NCBI GenBank assembly: GCA_023807065.1
Contig: JAJJLU010000336.1
Location: forward strand, 39,177-103,176
Source: Isotricha intestinalis
Taxonomy: Eukaryota > Ciliophora > Litostomatea > Vestibuliferida > Isotrichidae
Reading direction: 5' to 3'
DNA: 64,000 nucleotides
Position 1 is the first letter of the stretch, and every line of letters starts with the position of its first letter. Both the position numbers and the translations under genes were made by a program. Below the pieces are notes generated by a model. The model was not told the DNA's origin, did not search any database, and saw only the letters and a program-made list of their open reading frames with translations. Shown here in pieces: positions 56,570 to 64,000 of this stretch.

Positions 56570-58063
56570 TTATTCTTTATCATTTTTTTTTTCAAGATTT
56601 CTCATTTGATTAATTTGATTATTAAAATTAATTTGTTGAGGCCAAATTAAAGGACCATAATACATTCCCATATTCATAGGATGCATCATAGAATTCATAA
56701 AATTCATTTGCATTTGAGATTGCATAAATAGTTGTTGTTGAGCAATAAATTGTTGTTGCATTTTAATTTGTTCATCATTTTTTTTCATTTCTTCAATAGA
56801 TAATAATGAATCTTTTATATCATTATAATTTTTTGGATATAAAAATATTTTATTTTCTAATATCTTCTTACCTACTATATCACTTCCTATTTTTTCTATT
56901 ATTTCACATATTTTTTCTTCAGTTTTTTTATAACCTTTTATTTTGATTAAATTTAATATATAATCTATTGGAACTAAACCTTCATCATTTAACATTTTTA
57001 ATCTTAATTCTAAGTTTTTATTAAGGTTTTTTTTAGAAAAGACATTTTCAATTAAATTTAAAATATCTTCATCTCTATTTAAAAAAGTATAATTTGGAAT
57101 ATATGGATTAACATTTAATTGAGAATTTAAATAATTTATATTAAACATTTGATAATTATTCATCATAGGATTTCCTAATAAAGGATTTGGATATAATGGT
57201 TTTGGATTTGAATTATCAAATTTATTATTACCAAAAGGAATCATTATTTTAGGATTTGATACTTGAATGTTTTTATTTTGTATATTTTGATTTATATTAT
57301 TTTGATTGTTATAATTTAAGGAATTATCTTTATTTTTATTATTATTTGAATTTGAAGTATTTTCATTATTTTTTTTTTCAGTTGGATCAGGTAATTCTAT
57401 TGCAATGTTATTATTTCTTTTATTTTCATAATTATAATTTTTATTTCTATTATCATATCCATAATTATTATAGTAATTATTTCTATAAGAATTATTTTTA
57501 TAATCATTATCATATTCATAATTATCATAATAACTATTAAATCCTCTTCTATAATTTTTATTGTAATTATCGTCATAATTATCATAATCTTTATAATTGA
57601 AATTATTGAAAAATCTTCTATTATTATTATTGTAATAATCATTTGATTTATTATATGAATTATCATAAAAATCATAATCTTGATTATAATTATCTTTTCT
57701 TTCTTTATAATAATCATCTTTAAATTCATTATCTTTTTTTTCTTCAATTTTATTTTCCTTTTTTTCTTTTAATTTATCAATTGATGGCTTTTTCTTTTGA
57801 TTATTTTCATATTTTTGTTTTTCAAAATCCTTTTTATAATTGCTTTGTGGTTTGGGCATTTCTAATTGTTTAGGTTCTTCATATTGTAAATTTATTTCTA
57901 TTCCTTTATCTTTTGCATAATCCATAAAATCAATTCCTTTATTTTTCTTTAATTTGCCTTTTTTTTTCTTTGAATTTGAAGGTTCTGTATTAAAAATATT
58001 TTCATCAAAATTAAAATTAGATATTTTCTTCAAATCAGAATTATCATTTGAATCATCTGTCAT
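56570..58063 (-). CDS. La-motif (LARP-type) RNA-binding protein
   Basis: The 497-residue product has a Lys/Glu-rich N-terminus, a Tyr/Asn/Asp/Arg tract at about 115-225 (repeated YDN/NYY/NNYRN), and a La motif at about 328-420. The motif runs DEDILNLIENVFSKKNLNKN, then LELRLKMLNDEGLVPIDYIL and a C-terminal wing (KIFLYPKNY), as in 'I--IEYYFS-ENL--D--L---M---G-VP---I'. It ends in a Gln/Met-rich tail (QQQFIAQQQLFMQSQMQMNF). LARP proteins bind mRNA 3' ends or 5' TOP tracts to control translation and stability. No RRM is seen, so it is LARP1/4-like rather than genuine La. The eIF4E and Alba genes lie nearby. Confidence 0.75.
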   Translation of the reverse strand: MTDDSNDNSDLKKISNFNFDENIFNTEPSNSKKKKGKLKKNKGIDFMDYAKDKGIEINLQYEEPKQLEMPKPQSNYKKDFEKQKYENNQKKKPSIDKLKEKKENKIEEKKDNEFKDDYYKERKDNYNQDYDFYDNSYNKSNDYYNNNNRRFFNNFNYKDYDNYDDNYNKNYRRGFNSYYDNYEYDNDYKNNSYRNNYYNNYGYDNRNKNYNYENKRNNNIAIELPDPTEKKNNENTSNSNNNKNKDNSLNYNNQNNINQNIQNKNIQVSNPKIMIPFGNNKFDNSNPKPLYPNPLLGNPMMNNYQMFNINYLNSQLNVNPYIPNYTFLNRDEDILNLIENVFSKKNLNKNLELRLKMLNDEGLVPIDYILNLIKIKGYKKTEEKICEIIEKIGSDIVGKKILENKIFLYPKNYNDIKDSLLSIEEMKKNDEQIKMQQQFIAQQQLFMQSQMQMNFMNSMMHPMNMGMYYGPLIWPQQINFNNQINQMRNLEKKNDKE

Positions 58064-58576
58064 TTTATATATAAATAGATTTAATTAAATTTTTAAAAAT
58101 AAATAAATAAAAAAATAAAATAATAAAATTAAAAAAAGGTCAATATGAATTATAATCATTTTTTTTTAATAATGTTGAATGAGTTTTATTTTTAATAGAT
58201 AAAAATAAATATAAAAAAAGAATAGATTTTTCTAAATGTTAATTATAATTGATAAAAGATTTAATGAAATATTCAAAGGAAAAATGTGTTTCATTTCTTA
58301 TTGAAAATTGAAATGTTAAATTATATTATTAAATCATTTAAAAAGAAAAAAAAAATTTAAATACTCATATCTGAAAAATAGTGCTTTAATTTATGTATTA
58401 AAAAATAGGGAAAAATTATTCGAAATTACAATCAATGAAAAACAAGAATGATAAATTTTAAAACCTTTATAAAACAAAAATTTTTAATTTTATGATTAAT
58501 TTGTATTTATTGTAATATAAACAATAAATCATTAGAGAAACAAAATATCTTTAATAATAAAAAGAAATAATTATTA
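58064..58576. other. 513-bp intergenic region
   Basis: This region lies between two minus-strand genes and holds the La-motif gene promoter and the zinc-finger gene 3' end. It is A/T-rich with a few G/C bases, with no frame or repeat recognised. Confidence 0.4.
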
Positions 58577-59629
58577 TTAAATGTCTTTATACATAAACAA
58601 ATTTTTATTTAAAGCTTCACAAGCAGAACAATTTTTTGGATACCAACATTTATTAGGAGTATTAATTTTTTCATAATATGACGATACTTCTGAAATAAAA
58701 TTTATACCACAATAATAACGATCACCATATTTTACAGCAATTCTATTATCTTTATTAAATAATTGATTTTTTTGAATTTTATTTAATTTATTTTTTTTCA
58801 TACAATTTGGACAAAAACAATTCCCATTTCTACATTTACGATCTTGACAACATGAACATTCTAAAACTTTTTTTCCACAATGAATTAAATCATCAACTTG
58901 AATTGGATTTCCCATATCAATTTTTGAATTCCATAAATTTAATTGATTTAAATTTATTCTTTTTATTAATGTAGCTTCTGAACTCACATCTCTTATTCTA
59001 CTTCTTTCTGAGTAAATATCTTTATTCATAATAGAATCATTTCCCAAAATGGTAGCTGATAAAACCGTTGTATTGGGTTGTATAGTTAAACGAAATTGAG
59101 CTTTATTATAATAATAATCATTATCAATAACTGAATCATTGTTGTTATATGGATTATTATCAGTATTTAATATAGTTTCTTTTTCGTTTTCCGAATTTAA
59201 TTCTGAATATTTATTATTAATTAAACTTTTTAAAACATTTTCATTCATATTAAATAAACTATTTTGATTAAAGATTTCTATTATTATTTTGGAATGAGCT
59301 TTATTTATATGATCTTTGAATTGATTTTCTAAATTAAAAGTGTCTTGACATTTTAAACATTTAAATAATTCTTTATGAACTGAATTAATATGGGAATTTA
59401 ATTCATTTATATTTTTATATTCTTTCCCACAATCAACACATGTTCTATTTCTTTTGTCTAGCAACCCTTGAATTGCCAAACTTACTTTAATATCCTTATT
59501 ATCACAATTCAAACATTTAACAAAACAATTTGAGCAATATAAAGTACTACATTTCGTACATTCAAATGGTTTTTGTAGAAATTTTTTACATATTGTACAA
59601 ATTATTAGATCTTGAATTTCAGGAAACAT
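58577..59629 (-). CDS. Multi-zinc-finger protein (RING-like, C2H2, C-terminal Cys cluster)
   Basis: The 350-residue product starts with Cys pairs in a RING/TRAF-like order: CTICKKF, FECTKCSTLYCSNC, CLNC (residues 11-47). Two C2H2-style units follow, CVDCGKEYKNINELNSHINS-VH and CLKCQDTFNLENQFKDHINKAH. An Asn-rich linker leads to a second Cys block (HCGKKVLECSCCQDRKCRNG and CFCPNCMKK) and CWYPKNCSAC near the end. The mixture suggests a ubiquitin-ligase-type or RNA/DNA-binding protein; neither is proven, because the RING Cys/His pattern is incomplete by eye. The start is the ATG at 59629. Confidence 0.65.
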   Translation of the reverse strand: MFPEIQDLIICTICKKFLQKPFECTKCSTLYCSNCFVKCLNCDNKDIKVSLAIQGLLDKRNRTCVDCGKEYKNINELNSHINSVHKELFKCLKCQDTFNLENQFKDHINKAHSKIIIEIFNQNSLFNMNENVLKSLINNKYSELNSENEKETILNTDNNPYNNNDSVIDNDYYYNKAQFRLTIQPNTTVLSATILGNDSIMNKDIYSERSRIRDVSSEATLIKRINLNQLNLWNSKIDMGNPIQVDDLIHCGKKVLECSCCQDRKCRNGNCFCPNCMKKNKLNKIQKNQLFNKDNRIAVKYGDRYYCGINFISEVSSYYEKINTPNKCWYPKNCSACEALNKNLFMYKDI

Positions 59630-59749
59630 TTTTATATATTATTTTTTAATTAATAAATATATTATTTATTCCATTAAATATATAAAATAAATTTAATGAA
59701 TAAAAAAATTGTAAATTAAATAAAATAAAAAAAGAATATAATACTTAAA

Positions 59750-61729
59750 ATGAATTTTAAAGAACCAAGTCCTAATGATTTGATTATTAATTTATTTGAT
59801 AAGTTTAATTCTTATACAGATAGATTTAAAGAAAGAATTAAAATTGATTCTATATTTTCAGAATTTGATGAAAATTCAAGAAAAAATTTAAATAAATTTA
59901 TTGAATTAAGTCAATTAAGATATAAAAGAATAAAAAGTGGAAATAGTTTAGATTATTTATTATTAAAACAAAAACCAAAATATAATCAATTATCAAATAA
60001 AATTTTAAATGACCAATATTTCCTAAGTAAAGAAATTGATAATGAAAATAAAAAATTATTAAAAAAATTCAATAAAAAAGAAAATAATGAAATTATTAAA
60101 ATTAGAAAAGAAATTATTGAAAAAACAAAAGATTTAACAAATAATGAAAAAAAATTAAGAGATGAATTACAGGAAAAATTAAGAAAAAAAATGAATTTTA
60201 ACAAAACATATCAAGAAAAATTTTATAGACCATTTTCCCAAGTAAAAAAAAAAAAAAACAATAATGAAAATCTTGAAAATGATAATTTAAGTGAAAATAA
60301 GGAATTATCTCCACAAAATTTATTAGATAATATAATGGATGAAGATTCAAAACTATTTAATAACACAATTGATGATTATAAAAAAGTATTAGAAAAAATA
60401 AATGAGAATAAAACAATGAATCAAAAACTTTTAAAAGAAATAAATTCTATTTCAAAATATAATTTAAATTTATTATCCTTTAGTGAAAAAAAAATTAAAA
60501 ATATTCACCCAATAAAAAAAGAAGAAAAAGGAATTGATATTAAATTATTAATGAAATATACTAAAAGAGGAAAAAGTGCTTGTAAATTTTATAATAAATA
60601 TTTTAATCAAACAAATAAATCTTTTAATAATAATCAATTTGAAACAAAAAAACAATTATTTAAAACTAAAGATTCTTATTTTAAAGTAAAAAATTATTTA
60701 ACTCCTTCTTTATCAACATCGAGTTTATTTTTTGAAAATAATAATAATGATAACTTAACAATAAATAATAATTCAAATTCAAAAATAGATTTATTAATTG
60801 ATAATAATACTAAAAATTTAGTTAAAAATGAAGCAGAAAAAATTAAATTTATAGAAGAAAATATTGATAAAAAAACTAATAATATTGAATTATTATTTAA
60901 TAAATTAAATTGTCCAAATTTTAAAAAAAAAAAAGCAAAATCAGCTTTAAATATAAAAAAAGAAAAAAAAATAGAAAAAAATATTTTAAATGTTCCAAAT
61001 AAAAAAGATAAATTTAGTCTTTTATTAGAATTTAATAAAGTATATGAAAAAAAGAAAAAAGAATGGGAACTTGAAGATGAAAGAATAAAATTAGAAAAAA
61101 AAAAAGAAAATGAAATAATTAAAAATACAAAAAATTATTTAATGGAAATTCAAAGTCTTAAAAGAAAACCTCAATTATATATAGATTTATATTCAAAAAG
61201 AGATGGAATAACAAATAAAAGAATTGAAGAATTTAATAAAACTTTAAATAGAACTTTTTTCAATAAAAAACATTTAAGAAAAAAATTAAATGATTTTAAT
61301 GAAAAAATTGAATTAGAAGAAATAGAAAAAAAAATATATGAAAGTCAATTAGAAAAAGATTATTTTGAAAAGAAAAAAACAAAAGAAAATGATTTAGAAA
61401 AAAAAATGATAGAAAAATTAAGAAATAATTTAAAATATACAATTGAAAATAATGATATTGATTTTAGTTATAGAGTTATAGGACAAAAAATTAAAGTCGA
61501 AAATAAAAATGATCCTTATCAAGAATATCTTAATTTTTTTAAGGATGTAATAAATAAAAAAGAATTAAATTATATTGAATATAAAAAACCAATTAATATT
61601 CAAACTTTAAATAAAAGTCATAGTCAATTAAACATTAAAAAAAATTATCAATTTGGAAAAGACTTGTTTAAAAATAAAAAAGAAAAAAATGAAAATACAA
61701 AAATAATTATAATGGAAAATATTGATTAA
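59750..61729 (+). CDS. Lys/Asn-rich coiled-coil protein of unknown function
   Basis: The 659-residue product is highly basic and helix-forming, with coiled-coil-like stretches at about 95-155 (KKLLKKFNKKENNEIIKIRK) and 430-590 (KKKKEWELEDERIKLEKKKE). There are few motifs: an early SPNDLIINLF and a YTKRGKSACKFYNKYF near 270. Open frames on the opposite strand are shadows. Such proteins are common among ciliary and basal-body components of ciliates, which is suggestion only. No domain was recognised. It is divergent from the zinc-finger gene, 120 bp away. Confidence 0.6.
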   Translation: MNFKEPSPNDLIINLFDKFNSYTDRFKERIKIDSIFSEFDENSRKNLNKFIELSQLRYKRIKSGNSLDYLLLKQKPKYNQLSNKILNDQYFLSKEIDNENKKLLKKFNKKENNEIIKIRKEIIEKTKDLTNNEKKLRDELQEKLRKKMNFNKTYQEKFYRPFSQVKKKKNNNENLENDNLSENKELSPQNLLDNIMDEDSKLFNNTIDDYKKVLEKINENKTMNQKLLKEINSISKYNLNLLSFSEKKIKNIHPIKKEEKGIDIKLLMKYTKRGKSACKFYNKYFNQTNKSFNNNQFETKKQLFKTKDSYFKVKNYLTPSLSTSSLFFENNNNDNLTINNNSNSKIDLLIDNNTKNLVKNEAEKIKFIEENIDKKTNNIELLFNKLNCPNFKKKKAKSALNIKKEKKIEKNILNVPNKKDKFSLLLEFNKVYEKKKKEWELEDERIKLEKKKENEIIKNTKNYLMEIQSLKRKPQLYIDLYSKRDGITNKRIEEFNKTLNRTFFNKKHLRKKLNDFNEKIELEEIEKKIYESQLEKDYFEKKKTKENDLEKKMIEKLRNNLKYTIENNDIDFSYRVIGQKIKVENKNDPYQEYLNFFKDVINKKELNYIEYKKPINIQTLNKSHSQLNIKKNYQFGKDLFKNKKEKNENTKIIIMENID

Positions 61730-61870
61730 TTATATTTTTATAAATTAAAAATATATAATTGAATATATTCTTTTTTTTATTAACTTTTTTTTAATTGAAA
61801 TTAATTAATGTGATTGATTGAAACAAAAATTATTTTATAAACTTTTTATTTGAAATTTGTTAAAATAATG

Positions 61871-62953
61871 TCATTTTTTTTTTTGTGGTTTCCTAAAAAT
61901 AAACTTATTTCTTTTTCTTTTTTTATATTTTTTCTCATTAAATTTCTGAAATTCAAATAACAATTTAATTTCTTCACTTTCATTAATATTTTTAATCTTA
62001 TTCATAATATCTAAATCTTTATTTACCCATTTATTAGTCAATAATTCTTCAATATTTGGTCTATCAGAAATTTCAGGTTCTATCATTGAAATTAATAATT
62101 GTTTAAAATTTGTATCATTTAAATTATCATTATTAATTTTTTCTTGTGCTTCTTTATCTTTTTGAACAATCAAATTTTTTTTTTGTTCATCTATATCTTT
62201 TGTATGAAAAAAAACTTCATAACTTTTATCTATAATATTTTGATTATATCTTAAATTATAAATTACTAATCCTGCTGTATAAATATCTACTTTATATGCA
62301 TTTTTATAATTAACTTTTTTATAATTTTCAAAATATTCTTTTGCTTTGATAATCCAAGTTGTTGAAGTCAATTCTAAATCTTGATTTTTTTTTAAAACCT
62401 TTAACAAAGAGAAATCTGATAATTTTAAAGAAAAATTAGAACCAAAAAGAAAATTTTCTGGTTTAATATCACAATGAACTAAATAATGTTCTTTTAATAC
62501 TAATAAAGCATATAAAATTTGAATAGTAAAATATTTAATTAACAATAAATTCATAGATTTTTTTATACACTCTATATGATTTAATTTAAAAATATTATTT
62601 TGATAAAATGAAAATAATAGGTATTTTAAATCAGAAAATCTTGAAATATCCATCACACTCGAATAAATTAATAGATTTTCAGTTTCATCTTTAAATATAT
62701 TTTTTGTTTTAATAAAATAAACACTGTTTAAATATTTTGATCTTATTAATTCATCTTCAACTAATTTTTTTGTTTTATTTAAAGCTTCTTTATCTTTAAC
62801 TTTATTCAATGAAATAAATTTCATTGCATAATAATTATTCCCTCTTTTTATTTTATAAACAATTCCAAAACCACCTTTTCCAATTATATTTTCTTTTTCG
62901 AAATTATATTTTTTGATTATTTTACTAAATATTTTGTCTAAATGGCTATTCAA
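61871..62953 (-). CDS. Divergent protein kinase with DFS in place of DFG
   Basis: The 360-residue product is one kinase domain. It has IGKGGFGIVYKI (19-30), ATP Lys in YYAMKFIS, catalytic loop LVHCDIKPENFLF (Asp present, HRD becomes HCD), metal loop SDFSLLK (DFG becomes DFS) and a poor activation segment, with AKEYFE where APE belongs. The Asp of the metal loop is kept, so activity is possible but uncertain. The basic tail (KKRKRNKFIFRKPQKKK) could be a nuclear or membrane signal. It is the last gene before the telomere, about 1 kb away. The family was not identified. Confidence 0.8.
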   Translation of the reverse strand: MNSHLDKIFSKIIKKYNFEKENIIGKGGFGIVYKIKRGNNYYAMKFISLNKVKDKEALNKTKKLVEDELIRSKYLNSVYFIKTKNIFKDETENLLIYSSVMDISRFSDLKYLLFSFYQNNIFKLNHIECIKKSMNLLLIKYFTIQILYALLVLKEHYLVHCDIKPENFLFGSNFSLKLSDFSLLKVLKKNQDLELTSTTWIIKAKEYFENYKKVNYKNAYKVDIYTAGLVIYNLRYNQNIIDKSYEVFFHTKDIDEQKKNLIVQKDKEAQEKINNDNLNDTNFKQLLISMIEPEISDRPNIEELLTNKWVNKDLDIMNKIKNINESEEIKLLFEFQKFNEKKYKKRKRNKFIFRKPQKKK

Positions 62954-63947
62954 TTCTACTTTGATTTAAAAATAATATAAAATCTTATAAATAATATAAA
63001 AAAGTTAAAATATTAATTTTACTTCATTTTTCAAATAAAATGAAAAATACTTTCATTCAATATATCTAAAAATTGATTTTAAATCAATTTATCAAAATAA
63101 TCTTTTTTTACAAATTTATTCTAAGATTCAAAGAACAATCATTAATAATTATATTCAAAAAAATAGAAAATAATAATGATAAGAAAAAAATTATTAATAA
63201 CAATAATAGTAATAATAATTAAAGAATTTAATAAACAAAAAAATATTGCATATATATTACAAAATCCAATTTAAACAAAAGAACACCTTAATTTATTAAA
63301 TATTGTTTATTATAGTATAAATAATATTTTCCTTTAATAGAAGTTAAACAACAATAAATAAAAATAAATGAATATAAAAAATATATTTCAAAAATGAAAT
63401 ATATTATTCAAAAAGAGTTAAATAAGCAAATATTAAAAAAAACAATAAATCCTTTATCAATTTGTATTTGAATATAAAAAAATTACCTTCCAAATTAACT
63501 TTACTTTTTGAGAAAAAATAAATATTCCATCTTTAAATTTCTCCTCTCCCATTTTTTTATCAAATAAATGAACAATTTTTTTTTACTCGTTATTTTTTTT
63601 AAATTTTATTTGTTGTTATTAGTTTTTTGTTTTTTTATATCAATAAATATTTTTGGATAACTTAAATATCAAATTTTAAGGAAAATTCAAAGTTTTCTAA
63701 GAGTTAAATAAAAAAACCAAAATAAAAAAATAACTAAAATTATGTTAAATATATAAATTATATAATCAAAAAAAATAGATTATCAATATACAATATAAAA
63801 TATTAAAATATTTATTTTAACGCTTTTTTCAAATATTTAAGATTTCTCAATTTAAATTTGTGTCAGGGGGATATTTTTTTTTTTATTTAAAAAGTTTAAA
63901 AAAATTTAAAATTTCTGTTGAAACTATTTATTTCATTGTAAATTAAT
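62954..63947. other. Gene-free subtelomeric kilobase
   Basis: This is about 1 kb between the last gene (minus strand, pointing away from the telomere) and the telomere repeats. It is A/T-rich, with some short interspersed patterns (for example AATAATAGTAATAATAATT near 63200) and a GTCAGGGGG at 63861-63869. No tandem subtelomeric repeat or gene was found. The promoter of the divergent kinase gene is at its left edge. Confidence 0.5.
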
Positions 63948-64000
63948 GGGGATTGGGGATTGGGGATTGGGGATTGGGGATTGGGGATTGGGGATTGGGG
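63948..64000 (+). repeat. Telomere, (GGGGATT)n
   Basis: Seven exact GGGGATT units plus a final GGGG run to the window end, 53 bp in total. The G-rich strand points 5'->3' to the right edge, the required orientation for a chromosome end. The junction AATTAAT-GGGG is abrupt, with no degenerate transition repeats, as in de novo telomere addition. The unit is unlike Tetrahymena G4T2 or hypotrich G4T4. Confidence 0.95.

Noticed and set aside
57256..57747. Open frames overlapping the Tyr/Asn tract of the La-motif gene, on both strands
   Set aside because: Low-complexity shadows of AAT/TAT-rich codons; the La-motif frame is the only one with a domain.
1..64000. CRISPR arrays, insertion sequences, long terminal repeats, bacterial operons
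   Set aside because: No spaced direct repeats, transposase domain, terminal inverted repeats or ribosome-binding sites were found. The window is a eukaryotic nuclear chromosome.

Overview
This 64 kb window is the right-hand end of a eukaryotic chromosome. It finishes in 7.5 copies of GGGGATT on the + strand, which is a telomere running 5'->3' outward. The DNA is extremely AT-rich, and genes are packed on both strands with gaps of often 35-200 bp. Almost all genes are single open frames; one clear 32-nt intron was found. TAA, TGA and TAG all end genes (TAG ends the PH-domain gene, TGA the tuberin-like and repeat-phosphoprotein genes), so the code looks standard. The protein set points to a ciliated alveolate, most likely a ciliate. 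It includes radial spoke protein 3, a calcium-dependent protein kinase with four EF-hands, an AGC kinase of the ciliate type, MORN, kelch and EF-hand proteins, and many Asn-rich proteins. A ciliate with a standard code, living among bacteria (litostome or rumen type), would fit. That placement is inference, and the telomere repeat differs from the familiar ciliate G4T2 and G4T4.

Layout. 1-15 kb: EF-hand protein, two small unknowns, a CCT-motif protein, an LRR protein head-to-head with a very large tuberin-like Rap/Ran-GAP protein, a secreted Cys-rich protein, and a PB1-ZZ autophagy-receptor-like protein. 15.4-17.3 kb: a decay zone with a broken actin-like gene followed by a stop-riddled stretch of higher GC. 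17.7-31 kb: a membrane protein with a 405-bp ENN minisatellite, a RasGAP-VPS9 protein (frameshifted), two kelch proteins, a CaaX protein, and a large phosphoprotein with four 90-residue repeats. 31-44 kb: a kinase cluster (AGC kinase with a 1-nt frameshift, badly broken AMPK-like kinase, intact CDPK) with coiled-coil and MORN proteins. 43.6-54 kb: an acylated unknown, UTP10/HEATR1, anhydro-N-acetylmuramic acid kinase (AnmK), and RSP3. 54.3-58 kb: an RNA-binding and translation group (Alba, PH protein, eIF4E, La-motif protein). 58.5-63 kb: a zinc-finger protein, a coiled-coil protein and a divergent kinase. The last kilobase is gene-free subtelomere.

How the genes relate. This is ordinary nuclear gene content, not an operon or defence island. 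Recurrent themes are calcium and phosphorylation signalling at membranes (several products carry MG..CC, CaaX or C-terminal CC lipid-anchor signals), small-GTPase control (RasGAP-VPS9, tuberin-like), cilia (RSP3), and RNA or ribosome work (UTP10, Alba, eIF4E, La motif). The items that most deserve a second look are the GGGGATT telomere, the bacterial-type AnmK in a eukaryotic context, the set of frameshifts that are all of the -1 type, and the decayed 15.4-17.3 kb zone.
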